Assembly: GCF_014196225.1 (NCBI RefSeq)
Contig: NZ_JACIDI010000009.1
Span: 81,000 to 144,999 of the forward strand
Source: Bacteroides pyogenes
Lineage (GTDB): Bacteria; Bacteroidota; Bacteroidia; Bacteroidales; Bacteroidaceae
Length of the DNA: 64,000 nt
Direction of reading: 5' to 3'
Positions 1 through 9,187 of this stretch are shown piece by piece. Below the pieces are notes generated by a model that was not told the DNA's origin, did not search any database, and saw only the letters and a program-made list of their open reading frames with translations. Each line of letters opens with the position of its first letter. Within the stretch, counting starts at the first letter, position 1. The position numbers and the translations under genes were made by a program.

Positions 1-408
1 TTTACCGACAACGGATATACGAAAGAGGAAATGAAGATGTATCACGAAACACGAAAGATCATGCACTCCGATATTAAAGTAAGCGCCACGTGTGTGCGTG
101 TGCCCGCTTTGCGCGCTCACTCCGAAAGTATCTGGGTAGAGACCGAACGCCCCATCTCGGTGGAAGAGGCCCGCGAAGCTTTCGCCAACGGAGAAGGCTT
201 GGTGTTGCAAGACAATCCGGCGGAAAAAGAATATCCGATGCCGCTCTTCCTCGTAGGCAAAGATCCCGTTTACGTAGGCCGCATACGCAAAGACCTGACC
301 AACGAGAACGGATTGACATTCTGGATTGTAGGCGACCAGATAAAGAAAGGCGCCGCGCTCAATGCCGTTCAGATAGCCGAATACCTGATTGAAGTAAAGA
401 ATATATAA
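1..408 (+). CDS. asd: Aspartate-semialdehyde dehydrogenase, C-terminal part (5' end outside window)
   Basis: The reading frame is open from the first base, so this is the last ~135 residues of a longer protein. The enzyme reduces aspartyl phosphate to aspartate semialdehyde in the pathway to lysine/diaminopimelate, threonine and methionine. The visible part has the family segment [12 protein letters not shown], which carries the active-site His, followed by ETERPIS and the dimerisation/C-terminal fold ending in [13 protein letters not shown]. The catalytic Cys lies upstream of the window. A short gap with no clear hairpin follows, then an independent lipoprotein gene. The family call is firm; the ATG at 31 is internal and not the start. 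Confidence 0.93.
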   Translation, partial: FTDNGYTKEEMKMYHETRKIMHSDIKVSATCVRVPALRAHSESIWVETERPISVEEAREAFANGEGLVLQDNPAEKEYPMPLFLVGKDPVYVGRIRKDLTNENGLTFWIVGDQIKKGAALNAVQIAEYLIEVKNI

Positions 409-595
409 AGACACATACCCTAACCAAAGTAAGGGAAGACGAAAGCCTAAACAAACTCGGTGTTGCTTCCGCTTCCCTTTCTTTTATCTTTTAATACGAC
501 TCATCCTCATGTCGCTCCGGCACGTAGAGCTTGCTTGACAAGAAAGGCCAACCGGGTGACACAGAGACTATGAAGACACAAAAAACAAAACCGTA

Positions 596-1864
596 ATGAG
601 AGTCAGTAACCGCTTTGTTGCCATCGTTTTATTTCTGTTTACCGCTTTTTTCAGTTGCTCGCTTCCCTCCGAAGAAGAAGAGGAATATGCGACAGACGAC
701 TTGAGCCATCAGCTCCCATGGTCGGGAGAAAGGGGGAAGTTCTCCATTAATTCCCGCCGGGGAATCCGGTTGGACGACCGGAATTATGTTACCGGAACAG
801 CTTATCTCACCATTCCATCATCCGAAATACGTGACACCCGTTGGGAATTCGGGATACATCTTTCATTCAATCCTTCCGCCAAAAACTATGCCCGCTTCTA
901 TCTGGCTTCCTCTTCCGAAGAGCTTTCGGGAAACTTATCGGGCTATTATATCCAGATAGGAGGAGCGAAAGACAATGTCGGGCTTTACCGGCAAGAAGGA
1001 AACGAATCCCGGTTGCTGGTTTCGGGAAGGGAACTGATGAAGGGCGACAAGGCTCCCAAGCTCTACGTCAAAACGGAATGCGACAAAAACGGATATTGGA
1101 CGCTACGGACACGTCTCGAATCGGAAAGCGAATACACGACGGAAGGGGGCGTGCAGGATACCGGCATACGTTCTTCGGTGTGCTGCGGCATTTACTGTGT
1201 ATACACACCCAGCCGGTGCAAAGGGTTTGTATTCCACCACATTCGTTTGTCGCACGAAGTGGATACGGCGGCAGAGCCGAAAGAAGATTCCCCGGTTGCT
1301 CCTCCGGCAGGAATGACCGAATTGCCCGATGACGTCAGAGGCATGTTGCTCTTCAATGAAGTGATGTACGACAACGCCAAAGACGGAGCCGAATACATCG
1401 AAATTTACAACCCTACGGGGCAAACGATCACGCTTCCTGCCCTGTACCTTTATAAGATGGATAAGGATGGTAAAGTATACAGTACCGTTCCACTATATAC
1501 GGATAAGGCGCATGCGTTGTTTTCCATCGAACCCGAAAGCTACCTTTGCTTTACGCAATCGGCGGAACGAATCATGAGAAAGCACCGGGTGGGACAAGAA
1601 CGGATTATAGAAACGCCGAAATTCCCCTCACTCAATAACAAAGGCGGATACATAGCTCTCTCGAGAAGCGAAAAGCCCGCAAAAGGGAACACGTTCGATA
1701 CCTGCGGATTTTGGGACTGGATGCACAATTGTGGAGGAAGCAAATTCACAGGAATATCTCTTGAAAAGAAATCGCCGGAGCTTCCTTCGGTCAACAACAA
1801 CTGGCAGTCGTGCAAGGACAGCACGGGAGGTACGCCCGGAAGAAGGAACTCGGAGCCCGTGTAG
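596..1864 (+). CDS. Lamin-tail-domain lipoprotein
   Basis: 422 aa. Residues 1-21 are a lipoprotein signal peptide ending in FFSC, so the protein is probably anchored to the outer membrane. Residues ~35-210 form a beta-rich domain that I do not recognise by name. Residues ~245-420 match the lamin tail domain: LLFNEVMYD, then EYIEIYNPTGQTI, then a tail with GGYIALSR, ISLEKKSP and GTPGRRNS. Such domains are common in secreted Bacteroidetes proteins and are thought to bind ligands or act in adhesion. The gene stands alone: asd lies upstream and a 318-bp gap follows. The biological role is unknown. Confidence 0.8.
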   Translation: MRVSNRFVAIVLFLFTAFFSCSLPSEEEEEYATDDLSHQLPWSGERGKFSINSRRGIRLDDRNYVTGTAYLTIPSSEIRDTRWEFGIHLSFNPSAKNYARFYLASSSEELSGNLSGYYIQIGGAKDNVGLYRQEGNESRLLVSGRELMKGDKAPKLYVKTECDKNGYWTLRTRLESESEYTTEGGVQDTGIRSSVCCGIYCVYTPSRCKGFVFHHIRLSHEVDTAAEPKEDSPVAPPAGMTELPDDVRGMLLFNEVMYDNAKDGAEYIEIYNPTGQTITLPALYLYKMDKDGKVYSTVPLYTDKAHALFSIEPESYLCFTQSAERIMRKHRVGQERIIETPKFPSLNNKGGYIALSRSEKPAKGNTFDTCGFWDWMHNCGGSKFTGISLEKKSPELPSVNNNWQSCKDSTGGTPGRRNSEPV

Positions 1865-2182
1865 CCGCTAAGTGTTGCCGGAGATCTTGCCGCACCTCAT
1901 ACGGTTTTCACAATCAGCAGGCACTCTGACAAGCTATATGGTTCATCGCATCTGCCGCATATTTAATATACCAAGCATCGAATCAGCGTGATTATATATT
2001 ATTTTAATGGCTATAATCCTATCAGGTTATGGCTATTATTATAGAAAATAACTACATTTGCATCCCAAGAAAAACATGACCGGAGTTTACTCCGCAACCA
2101 TTGCTCCCGGAATTTGCACAACAACACGCAAGCCACGGGCACAAAACGGCAACGGCAGTTCTCCTAATAACAATCAGCAGAC
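1865..2182. other. Intergenic gap with a TAnnTTTG promoter box
   Basis: No gene is seen here. A -7-like box TACATTTG lies at 2053-2060, about 120 nt before the glycosyltransferase start; no good -33 TTTG is visible at the right distance. The octamer ATGGCTAT occurs at 2007 and again at 2029, exactly 22 bp apart, just upstream of this box. Confidence 0.45.
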
Positions 2183-4663
2183 ATGAAAAAAAAGATGAAT
2201 TGTTTTTTGTCTTCGGGAAATGCCGAAGACATCATGCAAACCGTAAAAGAATTGCAGGCTTCAGAGCTGGTGAACAAAATCTATGTGCTCACTCCGAAGC
2301 CCGGCGGTTTGAAAATAGCCGGCTGTGAAGAGCTTCAGGCCGAATGCCTCTTCTCCGGACAAACGATGAAAACCATCGCCACGCATTCGGCAGATGCCGA
2401 ATATGTATTGCTGTCGCTCAAAAGCACTCCGTTGCAGCCGGGGCTGTATGCTCTGGAAAGAATGATGCAGGTGGCGGGAAGCAACAGCAAGACGGGAATG
2501 GTATATGCCGACCGCTACCAACTGACGGACGGAGTACGCCGTCAAGTACCGGTTATCGACTATCAGACGGGGAGCCTTCGCGATGACTTCGACTTCGGGT
2601 CGCTGCTGCTCTTCCATGCCGAAGCGTTCCGCCGTGCGGCGAAAAAGGTAAAAGCAAGTTACAAAGCGGCAGGGCTGTACGCGCTTCGCCTGGCACTCTC
2701 AACCGAATACTCGCTGGTGCATATCAACGAATACCTTTATACCGAAGTGGAAACCGACAGCCGGAAAAGCGGAGAAAAGCAGTTCGACTATGTAGATCCG
2801 AAAAACCGCAGCATACAGTTGGAAATGGAACAGGCATGCACGCAGCACCTGAAAGAGATCGGTGCTTATTTAGATCCTTACTGCCTCGACATCGACCTGA
2901 ACGGCACGGAATTCGAAAACGAAGCGTCTGTCATTATTCCGGTGCGCAACCGGGTTCGTACCATCGGCGATGCCGTACGTTCGGCTCTTCAGCAGCAGAC
3001 GCGGTTTCGCTACAACGTCATCGTTATCGACAATCACTCCACAGACGGAACCACCGAAGCGTTGGCAGAACTGGCAAAAGACGAACGCCTCATCCACCTG
3101 ATTCCCGAAAGAGACGACTTGGGCATAGGCGGTTGCTGGAATCTGGGCGTGGCTCATGAGCAATGCGGCAAGTTTGCCGTACAGCTCGACAGCGACGATG
3201 TATACGCCGACGAACATGCGCTGCAGAAAATAGTCGATACTTTCTACCGCGAAAACTGCGGCATGGTGATAGGCACTTATCAAATGACGGATTTCGACAT
3301 GAACGAAATAGCGCCGGGCATCATCGACCATAAGGAGTGGACGCCGGAGAACGGACGGAACAACGCACTGCGCATCAACGGGCTGGGAGCTCCGCGAGCT
3401 TTCTTCACGCCTCTGCTGAGGGAAATCAAACTGCCCAACACCAGCTATGGAGAAGATTATGCGGTAGGGCTGAGAATCTCGCGCGAGTATCGCATCGGAC
3501 GCATCTACGATGTGCTTTACCGTTGCCGCCGATGGGAAGGAAACTCCGATGCGGCACTCGAGCCCGAGAAGGTGAACCGCAACAATCTGTATAAAGACCG
3601 CATACGTACTTGGGAACTTCAGGCACGGATGGAAGAATACGGAGTATCTCCCGAGCTTCAGGCGAACGTGAACGAAATGATCAAACGGCAAAAGAACGCT
3701 TGGGAACTGGCTAAAACGAACTTCAAACTGCTGAAAGACAACCGGAAGAAGATGAAGAAGTTGCAAATGGTAGAAGACAACTTCGTGATGCAGGTGAAGT
3801 ACTACCCCAACCCGGCACGCTCGCGCTCCGCTTTGGCGAAGACCGACGCCGCATCCATCGCCCAAAGGCCCTGCTTCCTCTGCGAAAAGAACCGCCCTGC
3901 GGAGCAGGAAGCAGTCAACTTCAAATATTACCATATATGCCTCAACCCCTACCCCATATTCGAGCGGCATCTTACCATCATCGAAAAGAACCATCGCGCG
4001 CAATCGGTTGCCGACCGTTTTGAAGACATGCTCGACCTTGCCGAATGTCTGGACGAGTATTTCATCCTGTACAACGGTCCTGCCTGCGGAGCTTCCGCAC
4101 CCGACCACTGCCACTTCCAGGCAGCCGGTAAAGAAGAGAGCATGGCGGGCATCTTTTGTGAAGACTACGACTGCACGCCGATTGCCGAAGATTGGGAAGG
4201 AAACTATGAAATAAATGCCGTGAAAGCTCCTTTTACGGCCATATCCATCACCACCGAAGGCAGAAAACACATGAGCAAGCTGCTGAAAACGGTGTTCAAG
4301 GAGATTCGCCGCATCTACGGCAAGGAAGAGCCGATGGTGAACATTATGCTTTGGAACAAGACCGAAGTGCTCGACGAGCTGCTCGAAGGCGAAGACACCG
4401 ACCCGAAACGCTACTCTTGCGTCATCTTCCTGCGTTCCAAACATCGTCCCGACTGTTACTTCGCCGAAGGAGAAGAGCAGATGCTCATCAGTCCCGCCAT
4501 TGCGGAGATGAACGGCATCTTCCCCATCACCCGTCCGGAAGATACGGACAAGGTGACGCCGGAGAAAATAACGGGAATCTACAAAGAAGTCAGCCTGCCG
4601 AAGAAAAAGATGGACAGCCTCATCGCGCGTCTATCCGAACTCTTGGGTGAGGACGAGGAATAA
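2183..4663 (+). CDS. Family 2 glycosyltransferase fused to a HIT-like (DUF4922-type) nucleotidyl-transfer domain
   Basis: 826 aa with no signal peptide, so cytoplasmic. Residues ~1-240 look like a degenerate GT-A fold ([18 protein letters not shown]). Residues ~248-470 are a clear GT2 domain: [10 protein letters not shown], a D-N-H-S-T-D-G-T nucleotide-binding stretch, and the metal-binding [13 protein letters not shown] Lys-rich linker at ~500-540 follows. Residues ~558-820 begin [11 protein letters not shown] and contain DHCHFQA near residue 641, the H-x-H-x-Q pattern of the HIT superfamily (galT, ATP adenylyltransferase or GDP-hexose phosphorylase type). I infer that the second half makes or breaks a nucleotide-sugar used by the first half; the substrate is unknown. 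The gene is single, with a hairpin downstream. Confidence 0.8.
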   Translation: MKKKMNCFLSSGNAEDIMQTVKELQASELVNKIYVLTPKPGGLKIAGCEELQAECLFSGQTMKTIATHSADAEYVLLSLKSTPLQPGLYALERMMQVAGSNSKTGMVYADRYQLTDGVRRQVPVIDYQTGSLRDDFDFGSLLLFHAEAFRRAAKKVKASYKAAGLYALRLALSTEYSLVHINEYLYTEVETDSRKSGEKQFDYVDPKNRSIQLEMEQACTQHLKEIGAYLDPYCLDIDLNGTEFENEASVIIPVRNRVRTIGDAVRSALQQQTRFRYNVIVIDNHSTDGTTEALAELAKDERLIHLIPERDDLGIGGCWNLGVAHEQCGKFAVQLDSDDVYADEHALQKIVDTFYRENCGMVIGTYQMTDFDMNEIAPGIIDHKEWTPENGRNNALRINGLGAPRAFFTPLLREIKLPNTSYGEDYAVGLRISREYRIGRIYDVLYRCRRWEGNSDAALEPEKVNRNNLYKDRIRTWELQARMEEYGVSPELQANVNEMIKRQKNAWELAKTNFKLLKDNRKKMKKLQMVEDNFVMQVKYYPNPARSRSALAKTDAASIAQRPCFLCEKNRPAEQEAVNFKYYHICLNPYPIFERHLTIIEKNHRAQSVADRFEDMLDLAECLDEYFILYNGPACGASAPDHCHFQAAGKEESMAGIFCEDYDCTPIAEDWEGNYEINAVKAPFTAISITTEGRKHMSKLLKTVFKEIRRIYGKEEPMVNIMLWNKTEVLDELLEGEDTDPKRYSCVIFLRSKHRPDCYFAEGEEQMLISPAIAEMNGIFPITRPEDTDKVTPEKITGIYKEVSLPKKKMDSLIARLSELLGEDEE

Positions 4664-4702
4664 CTAACTTCAGCATATACGCATTTTGAGTATCAACAAC
4701 GA

Positions 4703-4736
4703 AGCAGCCCATCTTTTATGTAACGGATGGGCTGCT
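4703..4736. terminator. Hairpin terminator after the glycosyltransferase gene
   Basis: An 11-bp perfect stem (AGCAGCCCATC / GATGGGCTGCT) with a 12-nt loop lies 40 nt past the stop codon. No long T run follows, as is common in this phylum. Confidence 0.6.
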
Positions 4737-4875
4737 ATTGTTATATCTGTATCTCGGGCTTCTCAAGTCCTTCAAACTAAAATGTGGTATTACAGTTCTA
4801 CGCTTTCCAAGAGACAATTTAATCGTTCGGTCACTTGAACCGATAGATATAAATGCCATCTGTATAAGTATTAAG

Positions 4876-4959
4876 TAGTCGTCCCTTAAAAACTATATTT
4901 CAGCGTGAAGTTCGCTTTCACAAACTTCACGCTGAAATATAGTTTTTAAGGGACGACTA
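4876..4959. repeat. 37-bp perfect inverted repeat with 10-nt loop
   Basis: The arms at 4876-4912 and 4923-4959 are exact reverse complements over 37 bp. The element lies between two convergent genes and just outside the AAA/DUF4276 module. Such a long perfect stem exceeds a normal terminator. It could be a strong bidirectional terminator or the remains of a small mobile palindrome. Confidence 0.9.
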
Positions 4960-5018
4960 TCTAATAAAAGATTCTATTCATTATCTATTTGTCGAAATTG
5001 ATGACAAACAACTATAAA

Positions 5019-5064
5019 TATAAACCGACATTCAAACTCCTAAGAAATTGGGTGTCGGTTTATA
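5019..5064 (-). terminator. Terminator of the AAA/DUF4276 operon
   Basis: The 12-bp perfect stem TATAAACCGACA / TGTCGGTTTATA with a 22-nt loop starts 6 nt past the stop codon of the minus-strand DUF4276 gene. Confidence 0.6.
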
Positions 5065-5069
5065 ATGTT

Positions 5070-5768
5070 TCAACAGCATATTAGCTTTTCAATCCATTCA
5101 TCAAAATGCTTGCATTTTGAACGGAGTTCATCAATACCAATATTTTTCGTTACAAATTTACCAGTTTTAGGTTTATTATAATTATAATGCGTCTTTTTAT
5201 CTCCCTCTATTGCTTTTATAATACGTTTACTTGGTGCAGTTTCTGGGCTATTGTTAATTAACTCCGGATTCCCAACTTTTTGTAAGTCTTGAGTTAATTG
5301 TTCACATCGTTTCTCACAATCGGGATAAAAACTTGTAATGTATCCAATGCCGCAAAATAGAAGAGCCTCAAACTCATGAAGTTGAATATATGGAATGAAG
5401 CGTTTATCATTTATTGCATCTGCAAAATCTTTCTCCAAATTAGACACTTTTAAATAAGGGTCACTAATCGTTTTTCTTTTTTCGAAACCTGGGAAGTCAT
5501 CAGGAAGAGCATATAAATCAAACATTGTTGTAAATATATGTCTTTCATAATCTCCATCTATTTTCGTTTGTTGCAATAGGTTAATGTCCGTCAAAACGTG
5601 ATTATATGTCAACGTTCCTCCTCGTGCATTTTTCTTTTTATTAGTTGTAATCAGAATGCTCTTTACACCTGTTACACCATTATTTTGAAGATATGGATGC
5701 AAAACCTCCTCAACAAACCCTTGCTCTGTCTGCCCCTCACATAAGATATGGATTATCTTTGCCTTCAT
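5070..5768 (-). CDS. DUF4276 family protein (TOPRIM-like), second gene of an AAA ATPase module
   Basis: 232 aa. The N-terminus reads IIHILCEGQTE, with Glu11 in the place of the TOPRIM catalytic Glu. The family signature F-D-x-Y-x-L-P-D-D-F-P-G follows at ~83-94, giving acidic residues (D84, D90, D91) that could bind Mg. FIPYIQLHEFEALLF at ~125-140 is another DUF4276 hallmark. Its ATG overlaps the stop of the upstream ATPase gene as ATGA, so the two are translationally coupled and probably work as a complex. By analogy with the OLD and PARIS pairings of AAA ATPase plus TOPRIM-type protein, I infer a nuclease or effector role in phage defence; this is not shown here. The gene is AT-rich compared with flanking genes, suggesting horizontal gain. 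Confidence 0.85.
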   Translation of the reverse strand: MKAKIIHILCEGQTEQGFVEEVLHPYLQNNGVTGVKSILITTNKKKNARGGTLTYNHVLTDINLLQQTKIDGDYERHIFTTMFDLYALPDDFPGFEKRKTISDPYLKVSNLEKDFADAINDKRFIPYIQLHEFEALLFCGIGYITSFYPDCEKRCEQLTQDLQKVGNPELINNSPETAPSKRIIKAIEGDKKTHYNYNKPKTGKFVTKNIGIDELRSKCKHFDEWIEKLICC

Positions 5769-6889
5769 ACAGGGCGTCCTCCTATGATGTTTTTATCCCA
5801 TAATTCACTAACAGTATATTTTTGAAGCCATAGATGATATTCTTCATCGCTTAAATGGGTAACAGTGGTAGACTGGGTTTCTTTATCCATTTCAATGACA
5901 GAAATATTATCTATATCAAAATGGTCCACCAAATCTTTACTTTGAGTGGCAATAATAATCTGTGCATGTATTGACGCATCCTTTATCATCTCAGCAAGTT
6001 GAGTTATAGCATATGGGTGTAAACCTAATTCTGGTTCGTCAAGTATTATCACATGCGGCATTGTCTGTGGAGGTTGTAAAAGCAAGGTAGCCAAGGCTAT
6101 AAATCGAATTGATCCATCAGAAAATTGATAGGCATTAAAACGATAATCTGTAGCTGAATTATCCATCCAACGTAGAGAAACAAACCCGTTATTAGGTTCA
6201 AGATAGAAGTCTTGAAACTGAGGCACTACCTCTCTGATATAATCGACTATTCTATTGTATGAATTTTTATAATTCTCACGTAAAAACAAAAGGAAAGATG
6301 GTAAATTATTACCATGTGATTGAAGATAATTAGTTGTCTCTACAGGACAAACCTGACGCAAAGGTCCTTCCACTGATGAATCATGAAATTGGTATACTTT
6401 ACAATATGATAGCATCTGAAATATCGTCTTTGCTACAGGATTATCGCTCTCAGCAAGAGCAGATTCTTTAAATACAGGTTCTAAAGTAACTTCATATGGT
6501 TTTACTTCTCCTTTACGATGCCATACAATTCGCTCTTCCGTAATGATTAACCTGTCGGGGGTTGCATTCAACAAAGAAAAGCTGTATGTATCAATAGATT
6601 TAGAATTCGAGAATTTTATTTCTCCAGACATAACTGGCGTTTTTTTTGTGCCATAATGTAATAAAGCATTTGACGTTCCAGACATTTCAACATATTTCCC
6701 AAATGATTTGCTCATCATATAGCTTAACATTCGAAAAAAACTAATGATGTTGCTTTTCCCTGCACCATTTGCACCTAACAATATGCTAACATCATTAAGT
6801 TTCAATGTTACAGGTCTATTAAAGGCGATAGATTTATAACCTTTAATTGTCACTTCTTGCAATTTGGTCCTTTGATGAGTCTTAGTCAT
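5765..6889 (-). CDS. AAA family ATPase (OLD/SMC-like ABC ATPase), first gene of the AAA/DUF4276 module
   Basis: 374 aa. Walker A is GANGAGKSN at ~39-47. The ABC-type signature region is FSDGSIRFIALATLL (~255-270), Walker B is HVIILDEPELGLHP (~278-292), and a switch-like ATQSKDLVDHF follows at ~313-323. This matches AAA_15/AAA_21-type ATPases found in OLD, PARIS and similar defence systems. It lacks its own TOPRIM domain; the downstream DUF4276 protein appears to supply it in trans. The coding DNA is clearly AT-rich relative to neighbours. A TACTTTTG promoter box lies 23 nt upstream. Confidence 0.85.
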   Translation of the reverse strand: MTKTHQRTKLQEVTIKGYKSIAFNRPVTLKLNDVSILLGANGAGKSNIISFFRMLSYMMSKSFGKYVEMSGTSNALLHYGTKKTPVMSGEIKFSNSKSIDTYSFSLLNATPDRLIITEERIVWHRKGEVKPYEVTLEPVFKESALAESDNPVAKTIFQMLSYCKVYQFHDSSVEGPLRQVCPVETTNYLQSHGNNLPSFLLFLRENYKNSYNRIVDYIREVVPQFQDFYLEPNNGFVSLRWMDNSATDYRFNAYQFSDGSIRFIALATLLLQPPQTMPHVIILDEPELGLHPYAITQLAEMIKDASIHAQIIIATQSKDLVDHFDIDNISVIEMDKETQSTTVTHLSDEEYHLWLQKYTVSELWDKNIIGGRPV

Positions 6890-6911
6890 TATACTAAATT
6901 TAAACTTGTTG

Positions 6912-6943
6912 CAAAAGTAATGATAAAATATAAACGTGCGAAA
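6912..6943 (-). promoter_or_regulatory. Promoter of the AAA/DUF4276 operon
   Basis: Read on the minus strand, TTTC (6943-6940), a 20-nt gap and TACTTTTG (6919-6912) fit the Bacteroides -33/-7 pattern, ending 22 nt before the ATG. Confidence 0.55.
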
Positions 6944-7217
6944 AAACGGTGAGAAAACATACAGGGAACATGCTCAATATGATTATTTTCTCTATCTTCG
7001 CAACCATAAGAGTTGCCACATTGTGGCAAAGCTATGAAGAACCCAGAAATACGAACGGTTCCTATTCCGTTAGCCAATTTTCAAGCAATCCGACCAATTG
7101 CTTTATTCTAAGCAAGTTATCTTTTCTCGCAAAAATTACATAAAAAAAGAAATCATTTTTCGGCGGCAAAATGCGGTTCTGTAATCCGCAACTGTTTGAA
7201 ATAGCCGGTTTCCCGGA
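6944..7217. other. Gap upstream of the AAA module, with a 17-bp palindrome
   Basis: TTGCCACA-T-TGTGGCAA at 7013-7029 is a perfect dyad ~125 bp upstream of the ATPase start and could be an operator. A 25-codon open frame at 7034-7111 (begins MKNPEIRTV) follows the palindrome, but it has no ribosome site and I do not call it. No gene is otherwise seen. Confidence 0.4.
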
Positions 7218-7371
7218 GATATAAACCCGATTCGCTGAAGATATACAGCCCGTCTGCTGAGTATATATGGCCACCATGCTGAGTATATATAGCCACCACG
7301 GTAGCCATATATACTCAAGCTACCTGTGCATATATAGCCACCACGCTGACTATATATGTAAAGTATCCGGC
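7218..7371. repeat. 22-bp tandem array, TATATA-GCCACC type
   Basis: Seven units of 21-24 bp, best seen at 7261, 7283 and 7328. The shared pattern is GTATATATAGCCACCACGST. One unit (7304-7327) is diverged and partly inverted. The array lies between the divergent AAA module and the M48 gene. An array with the same consensus occurs at 34491-34646. Confidence 0.85.
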
Positions 7372-7549
7372 ATATCATTGATGTATGAAAGCATCAGATA
7401 AGGTGAACAAGCGTGCATGAAAAAGATACGAGAATAGAGCCGCTTTACATCGGTTGCCGAAATACAACGAATGAAAATAAAAACGCCAAATCATCTTATT
7501 TTCAGGTCTTTTTGTTACATTTGCATATCTAACCATTATAATCGACTCA

Positions 7550-8419
7550 ATGATGAAGAAGGTAATATTAGCCATCTCCGTGCTTTTATTGGTTGCAGGA
7601 TGCAGCCGGGTGGCGCTGACAGGACGCAAACAGTTGCTGTTGGTATCTGATTCCGAAGTGATGAGTTTAAGCAACTCGAGCTTTAAAGACTACATGAAAA
7701 CGGCTAAGCAGTCGACCAACGCAGCCAACAAAGCAATGGTGGTACGGGTGGGACAGCGCATTGCCAATGCCGTAGAAACGTACCTCCGCACAAACGGGAT
7801 GGAGGATCAGGTCCGGAATTTCGCATGGGAATTCCATCTGGTGCAGGACAATACGCCCAATGCTTTCTGCATGCCCGGCGGAAAGATTGTGGTGAACGAG
7901 GGGATACTTCCTTATACCAAAACGGAAGAGGGGCTTGCCATCGTCCTTGGACATGAAGTGGGACATGCTGTGGCGAAGCACTCGGCAGAACGCATCAGCC
8001 AGCAGATGCTTGCCTCATACGGAGGACAAGTGTTGAGCGGGGTGCTCGCGGGGAAATCGGCGGAGACCCAGATATTGGCGCAGCAGGTGTACGGATTGGG
8101 CGCCCAGTATGGCGTGATGCTCCCCTATTCGCGCAGGAACGAGAGCGAAGCCGACCATCTGGGACTTGTATTCGCGGCTATGGCAGGCTACAATCCCGAA
8201 GCGGCCATTGCTTTCTGGCAGCGCATGTCGGCGGGCGGAGGGCAGAAAGTTCCGCAATTCATGAGCACGCACCCTTCCGACGAAACGCGCATCAGAAACA
8301 TTAAGAAACTGTTGCCGGAGGCGATGAAGTATTACAAACCGGGACAACAGACGGCTCGTCCTGCCACCGGGAAAACGAAGAAAGGACGCTCGTTCACTTT
8401 CGAAAGAATATCGAAATAA
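7550..8419 (+). CDS. M48 family metallopeptidase lipoprotein
   Basis: 289 aa. The lipoprotein signal VLLLVAGCS puts the mature protein at the periplasmic face of a membrane. HEVGHAVAKH (zinc ligands H135 and H139) and RNESEADHLG, which supplies the third ligand Glu, define the M48 (Ste24/Oma1/LoiP-like) family, usually involved in quality control of envelope proteins. The C-terminal STHPSDETRIRNI is also typical. A TACATTTG box lies at 7516-7523. The ATG at 7553 is an alternative start. The final coding bases begin a 17-bp tandem repeat that runs past the stop. Confidence 0.92.
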   Translation: MMKKVILAISVLLLVAGCSRVALTGRKQLLLVSDSEVMSLSNSSFKDYMKTAKQSTNAANKAMVVRVGQRIANAVETYLRTNGMEDQVRNFAWEFHLVQDNTPNAFCMPGGKIVVNEGILPYTKTEEGLAIVLGHEVGHAVAKHSAERISQQMLASYGGQVLSGVLAGKSAETQILAQQVYGLGAQYGVMLPYSRRNESEADHLGLVFAAMAGYNPEAAIAFWQRMSAGGGQKVPQFMSTHPSDETRIRNIKKLLPEAMKYYKPGQQTARPATGKTKKGRSFTFERISK

Positions 8420-8452
8420 GAAAGATATACGAATAAGAAGGATATACGCATA
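8402..8452. repeat. Three 17-bp tandem copies starting in the end of the M48 gene
   Basis: Units at 8402-8418, 8419-8435 and 8436-8452 follow the pattern RGAARGATATACGAATA. The first unit holds the last codons of the protease gene, so the gene's 3' end has been copied downstream. Confidence 0.8.
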
Positions 8453-8459
8453 ATAGTAA

Positions 8460-8532
8460 AAGCATCCCCCTGTTACAGCCAACCAACCTGTCCGACTTCT
8501 ACGGCAGGTGCATCTGTAGCAGGGGGATGCTT
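8460..8532. terminator. Long hairpin between convergent M48 and FKBP genes
   Basis: A 19-bp stem with one G-T wobble (8460-8478 with 8514-8532) and a 35-nt loop. A second small hairpin with a T8 run follows at about 8541-8561. It probably ends transcripts from both sides. Confidence 0.65.
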
Positions 8533-8590
8533 ATGTTCAAGGCGTTCTTTTTTTTAACGCCCTCACTTCTTCAGCCTATATAAACCGGAC

Positions 8591-9175
8591 TTACAAATCC
8601 TCTTTCTTACCGGAGAAAGCAAGCAATTTCAAATCGAAGATAAGATTGGAATACGCCGGAATAAGGGTGCTTTTATCCGTACTTCCGTAAGCATACTTCC
8701 AAGGGATGTAGATTTCCCAGCGATCGCCTACTTTCATCCGCTGAACCGTTTCGGTCCAACCCGTGATCACCTCGTTCACCCCGAACACGGTGGGAGAAGT
8801 ATCGCCCGTTCCCGCATCACCTTCGCCTTCGACGGGATTCTCACCTTTGAAGTTGCCGTCGAAAATCTCTCCCAGAATGTTCGTACCTTTATAATACACT
8901 TTTACGTAATCGGTATATTTAGGAGACTCCGTATTTCCGGCAGGCGCACTCTCTTTCACCTTATAGTAGATATAAGAGCCCGGAGCGGAAGTCAACTCGA
9001 AACGCGACAGTCCGCCATGTCCGGGTTTCGTATCATAGACATTCGCCAAAGAATCGAGAAACGCATCGTTCCTTTTCCGCCAATCGGCATACCTGTCTTC
9101 TTCCTTGGTTTCGCTGCAAGAAGCGAACGCCAGAGCCATCAACAAGATGGAGAATAAATAGATTTTCTTGCTCAT
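8591..9175 (-). CDS. FKBP-type peptidyl-prolyl isomerase lipoprotein
   Basis: 194 aa. The signal peptide ends in FASCS, so this is a lipoprotein of the cell envelope. Residues ~75-190 carry the FKBP fold: VKVYYKGT, IFDGNF, VITGWTETVQRMKVGDRW, and the end motif IPAYSNLIFDLKLL. It should catalyse prolyl cis-trans isomerisation of exported proteins. It starts 12 nt after the glyQS stop on the same strand, so the two are likely one transcript. Confidence 0.9.
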   Translation of the reverse strand: MSKKIYLFSILLMALAFASCSETKEEDRYADWRKRNDAFLDSLANVYDTKPGHGGLSRFELTSAPGSYIYYKVKESAPAGNTESPKYTDYVKVYYKGTNILGEIFDGNFKGENPVEGEGDAGTGDTSPTVFGVNEVITGWTETVQRMKVGDRWEIYIPWKYAYGSTDKSTLIPAYSNLIFDLKLLAFSGKKEDL

Positions 9176-9187
9176 TCGTCAAAGTTT

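Noticed and set aside
2870..4444. A 524-codon minus-strand frame opposite the glycosyltransferase gene
   Set aside because: Antisense shadow of a gene with clear GT2 and HIT-like motifs.
7034..7111. 25-codon open frame after the dyad upstream of the AAA module
   Set aside because: No ribosome site and no recognised family; length is within chance.
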